DNA of 8,855 nt from DASPKO01 sp035628055 (GTDB lineage Bacteria; Planctomycetota; Phycisphaerae; Phycisphaerales; UBA1924). The DNA is taken from the NCBI GenBank assembly GCA_035628055.1, contig DASPKO010000126.1, forward strand, positions 1 to 8,855, given 5' to 3'. The notes under the pieces are model-generated. The model was not told the DNA's origin and ran no database searches. It saw only the letters and a program-made list of their open reading frames with translations. Shown in pieces: positions 1 to 8,201 of this stretch. How positions within the stretch are numbered: position 1 is the stretch's first letter; every line of letters begins with the position of its first letter. The translations under genes were made by a program, and so were the position numbers.

Positions 1-650
1 GGATGGGGCGGGCTCGTCCAGCACGAGGGAGGCCGGCACCGGCAAGCGCCCCACATAGAACGCCCGCGCCGGGGTCCACAGGGCCCCGTTGCGGGTCATG
101 ACAGGCCGCACGCTCGCGCTGACGTGCTGGCCGGCGGCCGGGTTGCGACCGCCAGATGACGCGAAGACCTCTGCCCCGAGGCACACCAGGCCGTCGCGGA
201 AGTCCACCTGCACGCGCCCGAGCTGCTCGGGCCAGCGGAAGTCGCGCGACCGGCTGGCGATCCAGTCGGGCAGGCGGGCCGCGAGCCAGGCGTTGGCCTC
301 GTCCTCGGAGAGGTGCACCGTCCACGCCCCGCTGCCGGGGGCGCCGCTCCCGGCTTCGGGGCGCACGCGCTGGAGCTGCGCGGTGGCCCCTTGCTCGAGC
401 TCCGCGGCGATGATCTGCACGCGCGCGTCGGCGGGGTCCGGGGGCTGCCACCAGCTCGGCGTGGCGCGCACGAGCAGCACCGCGGTCATCACGCCGGCGC
501 CGAGGACCGCCGCCGCCGCCAGCGCCGCGGCGCGGAGCGTCCGCCGGCGCCGCCGCAAAGGGCGCGCGCGGGCCGGCAGGCTGGGGGGGCCGGGCGGTCC
601 CGGCAGGCCGTCGGGCGGTTGGTCGTCGTCGCGCGCTGGCAGGTCGGCAT

Positions 651-654
<4 letters not shown>
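1..654 (-). CDS. Single-pass membrane-anchored protein of unknown function, 3' end outside window
   Basis: I do not recognise this gene. It is open on the minus strand from a GTG at 654 to the window edge (218 codons, no stop reached). The start overlaps the gatA stop as GTGA, so it is probably translationally coupled to gatA. Residues 1-32 are acidic, then Pro/Gly-rich. Residues 33-41 are a basic patch (RRRRR at 34-38), and about 41-62 form one transmembrane helix rich in Ala, Val and Leu. By the positive-inside rule the remainder is extracytoplasmic. That part has a helical stretch (about 75-97), then the segment LSEDEANAWLAARLPDW (115-131), and beta-like segments after about 147. The LSEDEANAWL stretch recalls short motifs in DUF2140/YpmS-type anchored proteins, but the resemblance is too slight for a name. 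The frame gives a coherent TM protein with high-GC codon use, which the opposite strand does not, so I consider it real. Its function is unknown. Confidence 0.72.
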
Positions 655-2141
<1,487 letters not shown>

Positions 2142-2233
2142 GCCGGGTAGGTTAGCCGCGCCGGCCTCCGGCCCGGCCCCGGCCGGGCCGCGGGGTCGCC
2201 ATCCGCGCCGGCCGGCTCCGGTATCATCCGGGC
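2142..2233. promoter_or_regulatory. Divergent gatA / skp intergenic region with presumed promoters
   Basis: These 92 bp separate gatA (minus) from the skp-like gene (plus), so promoters for both must lie here or inside the genes. The stretch is almost all G and C. The only AT-containing -10-like hexamer for the plus strand is TATCAT at 2222-2227. Its expected start site falls on or next to the ATG at 2234, which would give a leaderless or nearly leaderless mRNA. This fits the absence of a Shine-Dalgarno sequence before the ATG. No convincing -35 box stands at the right distance (CCATCC at 2199-2204). The assignment is an inference from layout. Confidence 0.35.
2169..2190. repeat. Perfect 10-bp inverted repeat (2-nt spacer) between gatA and skp
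   Basis: CGGCCCGGCC at 2169-2178 is the exact reverse complement of GGCCGGGCCG at 2181-2190, separated by CC. It stands 28 bp upstream of the gatA start codon and 44 bp upstream of the skp start codon. It could be an operator serving both promoters, a hairpin in the gatA leader RNA, or a by-product of GC-rich composition. No T-tract follows on either strand, so it is not an intrinsic terminator. Confidence 0.5.
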
Positions 2234-2863
2234 ATGAACAGACTCAATCGTTGCCGGGGGCTGGGCGTGGTGTGCCTGCTGGCGGGCGCATGCGCCATGC
2301 TGGCGTGGTCTTCGGGTCGCCTGCCGGCGCCGCCCGCCACCGTGGTCGCCACCGTGGACCTGGAGCGCGTGCTCAACGGCATGAACGAGAAGACCACCAA
2401 GGAGGCCGAGCTCAAGGACAAGATCGGCGAGCTCAACCTCAAGATCGAGGACCTCAAGAAGCAGGTCGACGCCGAGAAGGCCAAGTTCGACGCCCTCCCG
2501 GAGGGCGCCGACAAGAAGGCCAAGGCCGAGACGCTGCGCCGGCTCCTCTACCAGCTCGAGTTCGAGCGCCAGTTCGGCCTCCGCGTGCTCGGCGAGCTCG
2601 AGGGGGACCTCATCCGCGAGCTGTACGCCAAGATCACGGCGGCGGTGCACGACCTGGCCCAGCGCAACGGGTACACCATCGTGCTGGCCAACGACGAGCA
2701 GGTTGAGGTACCCCAGGGCAACGCCGAGAACGTGCAGCGCACCATCTCGCTCAAGCGGATGCTCTATGTCAATACCGCCCACGACATCACCGACGAGCTC
2801 ATCCTGATGATGAACGCGCAGCACGGCGCCGGCGCCGGGGCCCGTGGGGCCGCGAACAAGTGA
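2234..2863 (+). CDS. OmpH/Skp-family periplasmic chaperone
   Basis: Skp-type proteins are periplasmic holdases that escort outer-membrane beta-barrel proteins towards the BAM complex. The 209-aa product starts with a basic N-terminus and a hydrophobic segment (about 9-27) that acts as a signal peptide or uncleaved anchor. Cys20 lies in LAGAC, which is not a proper lipobox. The family start pattern follows as VATVDLERVLNGMNEK (38-53). A long charged helical stretch (about 51-140) rich in Lys, Glu and Leu should form the coiled-coil tentacle. The C-terminal strand/helix body contains NGYTIVLANDE (145-155) and MLYVNTAHDITDELILMMN (176-194), which matches the OmpH ending (VLY...DITDEVI..LN). It is longer than E. 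coli Skp (about 161 aa). The final 15 residues are Gly/Ala-rich. Its stop overlaps the lpxD start (GTGA at 2860-2863), and a skp-lpxD pairing is the classical outer-envelope arrangement. The ATG at 2234 has no obvious ribosome binding site. Confidence 0.88.
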   Translation: MNRLNRCRGLGVVCLLAGACAMLAWSSGRLPAPPATVVATVDLERVLNGMNEKTTKEAELKDKIGELNLKIEDLKKQVDAEKAKFDALPEGADKKAKAETLRRLLYQLEFERQFGLRVLGELEGDLIRELYAKITAAVHDLAQRNGYTIVLANDEQVEVPQGNAENVQRTISLKRMLYVNTAHDITDELILMMNAQHGAGAGARGAANK

Positions 2864-3945
2864 CCGCCGCGGGCGAGCGGGACGTCCCGGACGGGCTCAC
2901 CGCGGGCTGGGTCGCCCAGCGCGTGCGGGGCGAGCTGGTCGGACCGGCCGGCCTTCCGCTCTCCGGCCTCGAAACCCTGGAGCGCGCGGGACCGGAGCAC
3001 CTGACCTTTATCCGCTCGCACGCCTATGCGCTGCGCTGGCCCTCGGCGCGCGCAGGGGCCGCCCTGGTCTCCCGGACCCTCGAGGTCGCCGGGCACGACC
3101 CGCGCAGCCGGGCGCTCATCGTCGTCGACGACGCCGACCTGGCGCTGATCGCGCTCCTGGAAGCGTTGCAACGGCCCGACCCGGAGATCCCCTCGGGCGT
3201 GCACCCCGCCGCGACCATCGATCCCACCGCCGAGCTGGCCCCCGGCGTCGGGGTGGGGCCGGGGTGCCGCGTCGGTCCCGGGACGCGCCTCGACCGTGGC
3301 GTGATCCTCATGGCCAACTGCGTGATCGGCGCCCAGGTCACCATCGGCGCCGGCACCGTGATCCATCCCGGCGTGGTGATCTATTCGCGCTCCGTCATCG
3401 GGGCCGCCTGCGTCCTGCACGCCGGCGTCGTCATCGGCGCCGACGGCTTCGGGTACCGCCCCGCGCCCGAGGGGCGCGGGCTGGTCAAGATCCCGCACAT
3501 CGGCAACGTCGAGATCGGGAGCGGCGTCGAGATCGGCGCCAACACCTGCATAGACAGGGCCAAGTTCGGCTCGACCGTCATCGGCGACGGGACCAAGATC
3601 GACAACCTCTGCCAGGTCGGGCACAACTGCCGCGTGGGGCGCTCCGTGGTCATGTGCGGCATGGCCGGGCTCGCCGGCTCGGTCACCATCGGTGATGGCG
3701 CCCTGCTCGGCGCCGGCATCGGAGTGGCCGACAACATCCGCGTCGGGGCGGGCACCCGCCTGGGGGCTCGGACCGGCGTCATCGAGGACATCGGCCCCGG
3801 CGAGACCTGGTTCGGGTATCCGGCCCGTCCGCAGAGCGCCGCGATGCGCGAGCTGGCCAGCGTCCGCCAGCTCCCCGCGTTCATGCGGGCGGTCCGTCGG
3901 GCCCTGAAACTGCCCGCCCAGGACACGCCCCGGCCCGGTCCCTGA
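2860..3945 (+). CDS. lpxD: UDP-3-O-acylglucosamine N-acyltransferase (LpxD)
   Basis: LpxD transfers a hydroxyacyl chain from acyl carrier protein to the 2-amino group of UDP-3-O-acyl-glucosamine, the third step of lipid A synthesis in the cytoplasm. The 361-aa protein has the usual two parts. Residues 10-105 form the N-terminal uridine-binding domain (LSGLETLERAGPEHLTFI at 34-51). Residues about 113-330 form a left-handed beta-helix of hexapeptide repeats (for example VIGAQVTIGAGTVIHPG, IGNVEIGSGVEIGANTCID). The catalytic histidine is visible as His255 in QVGHNCRVG, aligned with His239 of E. coli LpxD. The VVIGADGFGYRP motif (190-201), IPHIGNVEIG and the FGYPARP exit motif are all present. 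A C-terminal helix with RQLPAFMRAVRRAL closes the protein. The GTG start at 2860 overlaps the skp stop by 4 nt, implying translational coupling. It indicates a lipid A-bearing outer membrane. Its last 65 nt overlap the convergent zinc-ribbon gene. Confidence 0.96.
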   Translation: MTAAGERDVPDGLTAGWVAQRVRGELVGPAGLPLSGLETLERAGPEHLTFIRSHAYALRWPSARAGAALVSRTLEVAGHDPRSRALIVVDDADLALIALLEALQRPDPEIPSGVHPAATIDPTAELAPGVGVGPGCRVGPGTRLDRGVILMANCVIGAQVTIGAGTVIHPGVVIYSRSVIGAACVLHAGVVIGADGFGYRPAPEGRGLVKIPHIGNVEIGSGVEIGANTCIDRAKFGSTVIGDGTKIDNLCQVGHNCRVGRSVVMCGMAGLAGSVTIGDGALLGAGIGVADNIRVGAGTRLGARTGVIEDIGPGETWFGYPARPQSAAMRELASVRQLPAFMRAVRRALKLPAQDTPRPGP

Positions 3946-4792
3946 TCCGGGCGCCACACTCCGGGCACACCCTTCCCGGCACCCGCGTCAGGTCGAATCC
4001 GCAGGCGCCGCAGACCTGCCGGGCGCGCCAGCGCCGCAGGGGCCCGGGAAGACGCGGCCCCCGCGCCAGCAGTCCCCACAGCCATCCAGTCGACACCAGC
4101 AGCGTCACCACCAGGCCCAGGCTCAGCGCATTGTGTGCCCAGGCGAGGACGACCGGCCCGGTGATCTCACGCCGCGACGCCCCAACCGACGCCAGGCTCC
4201 AGCGCGGCCCCAGGCGGTGCTGGTGCAGATAACCCCGGGCGCGTGCCCGCGCCAACTCGAGCTCGCCGGGCGTGAAGCTCCCGGGCACGAGGGGCGTGAG
4301 GCTCAGCCAGTCGGCCCGCCAGCGCCGCGTCGGCGCCCACAGGCCGCCCACCTCTTCCCGGAAGAAATATTCGAGGAGTAGCACCCGCTCCGGCTCGCGG
4401 TTCATGAGCGTCACCAGCTCTCCATAGGACTCGTCCTCCGGGTCGAAGACCCGCGGCCCCTGGGCCGTGCGCACGACCGCGAGGTCGACCGTCGCCGTGT
4501 GGACGGATTGCTCGCCGAGCAATGCGGAGCGCGGGGCCGTGAGGGCCACGTCGGCCGCGACCAGCATGGCCAGCAGGATGGTGACCGCGGGCCGGCTCAC
4601 GACCTCGCCGAGGCGGGCGAGCCCCGCCCGAGATGGCGGCCCAGGGTGGCCAGGGCTGGCCGCCCCTGGTGGCGCGCCGCTCTCATCGAGCCCATCCGGG
4701 GCCGCCCCACGGGGCGTGGGCGCTGGTTCCCCCCGGTTGTGATGACGGAAACTAAGCGGCAAGTCAACTTTTCCTGAAGGTCCGGACTTCAC
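3881..4792 (-). CDS. Two-TM membrane protein with C-terminal CxxC...CxxC zinc ribbon, function unknown
   Basis: I do not recognise a specific function. From the GTG at 4792 the product is 303 aa. Residues 1-60 are low-complexity Pro/Ala/Gly. TM1 lies at about 66-86 (TILLAMLVAADVALT) and TM2 at about 213-242 (LSLGLVVTLLVSTGWLWGLL). Between them is an extracytoplasmic segment of about 125 residues (VHTATVDLAVV, YGELVTLMNREPERVLLLEYFF). The cytoplasmic tail holds a four-Cys ribbon, Cys261-x2-Cys264 and Cys276-x2-Cys279, in CGACGFDLTRVPGRVCPECG. This motif is common at the ends of small Phycisphaerae membrane proteins. The start is uncertain. The GTG at 4792 lies only 9 bp from the -24 element of the neighbouring sigma-54 promoter, and the first 20 codons fall in AT-richer, intergenic-looking DNA. 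An in-frame GTG at 4600 (residue 65), directly before TM1, would give a 239-aa protein and free about 200 bp for upstream regulation. The 3' end overlaps lpxD by 65 bp in convergent orientation. Confidence 0.7.
   Translation of the reverse strand: MKSGPSGKVDLPLSFRHHNRGEPAPTPRGAAPDGLDESGAPPGAASPGHPGPPSRAGLARLGEVVSRPAVTILLAMLVAADVALTAPRSALLGEQSVHTATVDLAVVRTAQGPRVFDPEDESYGELVTLMNREPERVLLLEYFFREEVGGLWAPTRRWRADWLSLTPLVPGSFTPGELELARARARGYLHQHRLGPRWSLASVGASRREITGPVVLAWAHNALSLGLVVTLLVSTGWLWGLLARGPRLPGPLRRWRARQVCGACGFDLTRVPGRVCPECGARIRDRAGACPGRAVSGPDGPPA
4776..4790. promoter_or_regulatory. Imperfect palindrome just upstream of the sigma-54 promoter
   Basis: GAAGGTCCGGACTTC contains the palindrome GTCCGGAC (4780-4787). 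Dropping one G (4779) turns the whole 15-mer into the 14-nt palindrome GAAGTCCGGACTTC. It lies about 12 bp upstream of the -24 GG, in the AT-richest part of the region. It could bind a regulator, but it is closer to the promoter than typical enhancer sites for sigma-54 activators. No second copy was found upstream of the other sigma-54 promoter, which lowers confidence. Confidence 0.25.
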
Positions 4793-4800
4793 TTCTTGCC

Positions 4801-4816
4801 CGGCACGGGCATTGCA
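4801..4816 (+). promoter_or_regulatory. Sigma-54 (RpoN) -24/-12 promoter for the beta-helix/dockerin gene
   Basis: The sequence CGGCACG-GGCA-TTGCA matches the sigma-54 consensus TGGCACG-N4-TTGCW except for C in place of the first T. The invariant GG (4802-4803) and GC (4814-4815) are exactly 10 bp apart, as required. The predicted start site is near 4827, giving a leader of about 150 nt before the ATG at 4979. The same element precedes the other exported-protein gene in the window. Sigma-54 promoters need an AAA+ enhancer-binding activator, and none is encoded here. Confidence 0.7.
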
Positions 4817-4921
4817 TCCACCTGTCTACCCGCGGACGACCCGGGCCCGCCGCCGGTCTCCACGGGGAGGCGGTGGAAGGCAATCCCACGGACCGCAGGT
4901 GTACCGGAGGACGTTGCTCGC

Positions 4922-4935
4922 GTGCCGGCCGGCAC
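4922..4935. repeat. 14-bp perfect palindrome in the leader of the beta-helix/dockerin gene
   Basis: GTGCCGGCCGGCAC is a perfect 14-bp palindrome inside the untranslated leader, 43 nt before the start codon. It could be a protein-binding site or part of a leader RNA fold. In such GC-rich DNA chance is a real alternative. The leader downstream of 8202 also holds a strong stem built on GCCGGCC (8379-8398). Confidence 0.35.
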
Positions 4936-4964
4936 CGGAATGCCGCGGTCGGCGGGCACGCTGG

Positions 4965-4971
4965 AAGGAGG
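4965..4971 (+). promoter_or_regulatory. Ribosome binding site deciding the start of the beta-helix/dockerin gene
   Basis: AAGGAGG lies 7 nt before the ATG at 4979, an almost ideal Shine-Dalgarno sequence. It favours this ATG over the farther upstream in-frame codons from 4796, which lack a good site and would put a Pro-rich non-signal sequence before the signal peptide. Confidence 0.88.
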
Positions 4972-4978
4972 CAAGGTG

Positions 4979-7900
4979 ATGTACCGGGCGCTCGGCAGGA
5001 TGATCGGCGTGGTGGTGGGCGTGGTCGCGGCCCTGGGATGGGCAGAGGCCGCCAATGCCCAGGTCCGCTTCAGTGAGAACTTCGAGAACGTCGGACCCAC
5101 CAGCGGCGACGGTCCGGTGAACCTCACGAACGCCGGGTGGATCTTCCGGAATCAGTCGAGCGCTCCCGGGATCAACTACTGGCAGCAGGGGGATTACATC
5201 GAGGACGGGTACCCCGCCCAGTCGGGAATCCGCTTCCTGACCACCGCGACGAGCTGGGACGCCGGCACGCGCCGCGTCTCGACCTGGGCGATCCTGCCGC
5301 CCGTGGCCGGGCAGCAGCCGGGAGATCGCTTCTCGATCTTCGTGCGGGGCTGGACGACCCCGCAGACGCAGGTGCAGCTCCGGTATTCGCCCTCGGGAGG
5401 GACTGGGACGGGCTCGGGGTACAACGACGTCGGCGACTTCACGGTGCTGGTGGCGCAGGGGAGCATGAGCCCCCACCAGTGGACGCTGGTCGAGGGGACC
5501 ATCCCCGGGGGCGGACGCCTGGCCATCCGGGCCTATGACCCGAGCCTGAGCCAGTATTACTCACCCATCGTCTCGGTGGACACAGCGACGGTGTCAGCGA
5601 CCTCGCTCGACGCGCCGATCCCGGGCCCCGGCCAGACCGTCGTCTGGACGACCGCGATGTCACCGGTGCAGATCCGCGAGGTGCGGACCATCCCCGCGGG
5701 CGGGACCGTGATCGTCGAGCCCGGCGTCACCGTGAACGTCCAGCAGGAGGCGAGCCTGATCGTGGCCGGCACGCTGCGGGCCCTGGGCACGCCCTCGGCC
5801 AACATCCTGTTCAGCGCCGCCGCCAACTACCCCCCCGCGCTCGAGATCATCGGCGGGACCTTCGAGGCCCAGCACGCGCAGTTCACCGGGCAGCTCCGGC
5901 CCAGCGCGGGGGGGAACCTCACCATCACCGACTCGGCCTTCACCGGGCCCAACGGGCTGATCTTCTCGGGCCTCTACATGGGCACCGGCTTTGCGCGCAT
6001 CGAGCGCACCACCTTCACCAACTCCGAGCTGACGATCTCCAACTACACCCTCGTCCTCAGCGACCTCACGCTGAACAACACCACCATGCGGATGGTCCGC
6101 GACTACGTCTTCTTCAACAACATCAGCGTCAACGGACGCACCGCCTCGTTCTCCCGGGAGAACTACGCCCAGCCGATGCTCATCGACACCCTCGCGGTGC
6201 AGAACGTGACCGACGGCGCCGGCCTGGGCCTGTCGTACGGCAACTTCTTCGTGGGCCCGAACGTGACCATCACCGGGAGCCAGTACACCGCGGCGCTCGA
6301 GAGCGCCGGCCTGGTCCCCGGCTCGCTGCTGCCCGCCGCGGGGAATGCCAACAACGTGGTCTTCCTGCCGGGCGGCGATCACGGGGGCGCGCTCATCTGG
6401 GCCGACCCCGGCATCCCCTACTACGTCAGCGCGGTGTACGCCCAGCACGGCGGATCGATCCGCATCCTCCCGGGCGTCGACGTCAAGCTCGCGCCGGGCG
6501 CCGGCATGATCGCCGACCCGGCCGACATCCGTGCCCTGGGCACCGAGAGCCAGCCCGTGACCTTCACCCAGGCGGTGCCGGGCGGGCGCTTCTATCCCCT
6601 CCAGCTCTTCCACCGCATCCGGCACGCGGTGATCGACGGCGCGCTCACCGGCGGGGCCTGGCCGGCCTGCTGCGGGTGGGGTTTCGTCGATTCGTCGATC
6701 GTGCGCAACTGCCTGGAATACGGGCTGCGCGGGCAGGTGATCGTGCGCAAGACCCTCTTTCAGAACAACGGCGTCGGGGCCTTCGTCAGCTTCACCGACG
6801 ACCTGCTCGGGGAGACCAACCCCAACGCCTTCGAGGGCAACGGCATCGGCGTCTCGGACGCCAGCAACGCCACGTGGAACTGGTGGAACTCGCCCAGCGG
6901 GCCCACCACGCCGAGCAACCCGGGCGGGACCGGGGACCCCGTCTCGGCGGGCGTTCCGTACGAGCCCTTCCGGACCACGCGCCCGGACTTTGCCGACGCG
7001 CCCCCGGTGGTCGACCTCGCGGAGCATTCCTCGATCATCCGTCCGGGCCAGCAGATGATCCTGACCTGGGAGGCGGAGGACGACGGGAGCATCGTCTCCC
7101 ACCGCGTCCTCATGGCGACCGACGGGGACGTCGTGCAGGGCAACCTCATCGAGCCGGTCATCGTGCTGGCGGACAACCTGCCGGGCGCGCAGCGCTCGCT
7201 CGAGTTCGTCGTGCCCGAGCCGGGCTCGCGCTTCTTCGGGCACGCCAACATCCGCGTCGAGAGCGTGGACAACGCCGGCCAGATCGGCTGGGACGACCTC
7301 CACGTCTACATCGAGCGCGACGAGCAGGGCGAGCTGGTGATCACGACCACGCCCCCGCCGACCGCGATCGCCGGCCAGGACCTGGGCCAGCTCTGCTGGT
7401 CGCCGCAGGGCATCAGCCCCTTCGGCGGCTCGGTGACCGGGTACATCTACCTCGAGAACTCCGACTACTACATCTACCTTGGCGGGGTGACGACCTACCT
7501 CAACTGCCTCGCCGGCGACCTCGAGGCGCCCTTCGTCTCGACCGATCGCGCCCGCCTGGTGGTCTCGCTCTTCACCGGTGGCGGCGTGGCCCAGCCCGAG
7601 TACTACTTCGGGGCCCCCTTTGCCATCCGCCCGGACCCGCGCGTGGGCGACGCCGCCCCCGCGGTGACCATGACCGGCCCGCCCGCCGGGGCCAGCTACC
7701 GGGGCGCGACCACCGTGCCCATCTCCTGGACGGCCTCGGACGACCAGTTCGTGCGCGCCTTCCACATCCAGGCCTCGACCGATGGGGGCCGCACCTGGAG
7801 CTTCATCGAGAGGGACCTCCCGGGCACCGCCACGAGCTATGCCTGGCGGCTCCCGCCCAGCGACGCGGGCATCCCGCAGGTGCACGTGAAGGTGGTGGCG

Positions 7901-8164
7901 GTCGACCGCCGGTTCCAGGACAGCTCGGCGGTTCGGCAGATCGTCGTAACCCCGGGGTCCGGAGGCCCGGCCCCCTGCCCGGCCGACTTCAACGCCGACG
8001 GCACGGTCGGGACCAGTGACATCAGCGCGTTCCTCACCGCGTGGTTCAGCGACGTCTCGGGAGGGACGCTCATTGCGGACTTCAACGCCGACGGCGTGGT
8101 GGGCACGACGGACATCACTGCCTTCTTGACGGCGTGGTTCGCGGCGGCCGGCGTCGGGTGCTAG
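4979..8164 (+). CDS. Large exported beta-helix protein with GC-type dockerin tail
   Basis: This 1061-aa protein is secreted and probably displayed on the surface. Residues 1-28 are a signal peptide (MYRALGRMIGVVVGVVAAL, cleavage near ANA/Q). Residues about 29-205 form a sandwich resembling choice-of-anchor J/adhesin domains: FSENFENV at the start, QWTLVEGTIPGGGRLAIRAY, then SPIVSVDTATVS. Residues about 236-664 are a right-handed beta-helix. Its capping turn TIPAGGTVIVEPGVTV is echoed near 487-535 (GGSIRILPGVDVKLAPG...IRALGT). It closes with the end-cap NWWNSPSGP (634-642) and VPYEPF. Residues about 673-780 and 892-992 look Ig-like (the second includes QASTDGGRTWSFIERDLPG). The piece between (about 795-885) has Cys806 and Cys843, a possible disulfide, and is unrecognised. 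The tail has two DFNADG-type calcium loops at 1003-1014 and 1034-1045, framed by Cys1000 and the terminal Cys1061. No catalytic residues could be assigned, and a carbohydrate-binding, adhesive or structural role is inferred. The ATG is chosen for its AAGGAGG site and signal peptide. Confidence 0.93.
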   Translation: MYRALGRMIGVVVGVVAALGWAEAANAQVRFSENFENVGPTSGDGPVNLTNAGWIFRNQSSAPGINYWQQGDYIEDGYPAQSGIRFLTTATSWDAGTRRVSTWAILPPVAGQQPGDRFSIFVRGWTTPQTQVQLRYSPSGGTGTGSGYNDVGDFTVLVAQGSMSPHQWTLVEGTIPGGGRLAIRAYDPSLSQYYSPIVSVDTATVSATSLDAPIPGPGQTVVWTTAMSPVQIREVRTIPAGGTVIVEPGVTVNVQQEASLIVAGTLRALGTPSANILFSAAANYPPALEIIGGTFEAQHAQFTGQLRPSAGGNLTITDSAFTGPNGLIFSGLYMGTGFARIERTTFTNSELTISNYTLVLSDLTLNNTTMRMVRDYVFFNNISVNGRTASFSRENYAQPMLIDTLAVQNVTDGAGLGLSYGNFFVGPNVTITGSQYTAALESAGLVPGSLLPAAGNANNVVFLPGGDHGGALIWADPGIPYYVSAVYAQHGGSIRILPGVDVKLAPGAGMIADPADIRALGTESQPVTFTQAVPGGRFYPLQLFHRIRHAVIDGALTGGAWPACCGWGFVDSSIVRNCLEYGLRGQVIVRKTLFQNNGVGAFVSFTDDLLGETNPNAFEGNGIGVSDASNATWNWWNSPSGPTTPSNPGGTGDPVSAGVPYEPFRTTRPDFADAPPVVDLAEHSSIIRPGQQMILTWEAEDDGSIVSHRVLMATDGDVVQGNLIEPVIVLADNLPGAQRSLEFVVPEPGSRFFGHANIRVESVDNAGQIGWDDLHVYIERDEQGELVITTTPPPTAIAGQDLGQLCWSPQGISPFGGSVTGYIYLENSDYYIYLGGVTTYLNCLAGDLEAPFVSTDRARLVVSLFTGGGVAQPEYYFGAPFAIRPDPRVGDAAPAVTMTGPPAGASYRGATTVPISWTASDDQFVRAFHIQASTDGGRTWSFIERDLPGTATSYAWRLPPSDAGIPQVHVKVVAVDRRFQDSSAVRQIVVTPGSGGPAPCPADFNADGTVGTSDISAFLTAWFSDVSGGTLIADFNADGVVGTTDITAFLTAWFAAAGVGC
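7985..8140 (+). repeat. Tandem dockerin-like repeats encoding DFNADG...AFLTAWF
   Basis: Two 63-bp units (7985-8047 and 8078-8140) lie 93 bp apart start to start and encode nearly identical 21-residue segments. Each is a calcium-loop motif (D-x-N-x-D-G, with the twelfth residue also Asp) followed by a helix (ISAFLTAWF or ITAFLTAWF). This is the F-hand pattern of dockerins. Synonymous differences (for example TTCCTCACC against TTCTTGACG) show that the duplication is old and kept by selection on the protein. Confidence 0.9.
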
Positions 8165-8201
8165 CGGACCAGGCGCGCGAGCGGGAAATAGGCCCCGCGG
8201 A

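Noticed and set aside
2764..3957. Minus-strand open frame antisense to lpxD and the end of skp
   Set aside because: The product is an Asp/Gly/Ala/His-rich string made by reading hexapeptide-repeat DNA backwards. LpxD on the plus strand is certain.
4797..4811. Hairpin TGCCCG-GCA-CGGGCA considered as a terminator
   Set aside because: No T-tract follows on either strand. The bases are better explained by the -24 element and N4 spacer of the sigma-54 promoter they overlap.
4796..4978. Upstream in-frame extension of the beta-helix/dockerin protein by 61 residues
   Set aside because: It would start inside the sigma-54 promoter, lacks a ribosome binding site and places a Pro-rich stretch before the signal peptide. 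The ATG at 4979 has an ideal AAGGAGG.
6676..8019. Second plus-strand open frame inside the beta-helix/dockerin gene
   Set aside because: It is an Arg/Gly/Pro/His-rich +1-type shadow. The main frame carries the end-cap, Ig-like and dockerin motifs throughout, with no sign of a frameshift.
8181..8198. Stem GCGGG/CCCGC considered as a terminator right after the 8164 stop
   Set aside because: It has only 5 bp with an 8-nt loop and no T-tract, and it abuts the sigma-54 promoter.
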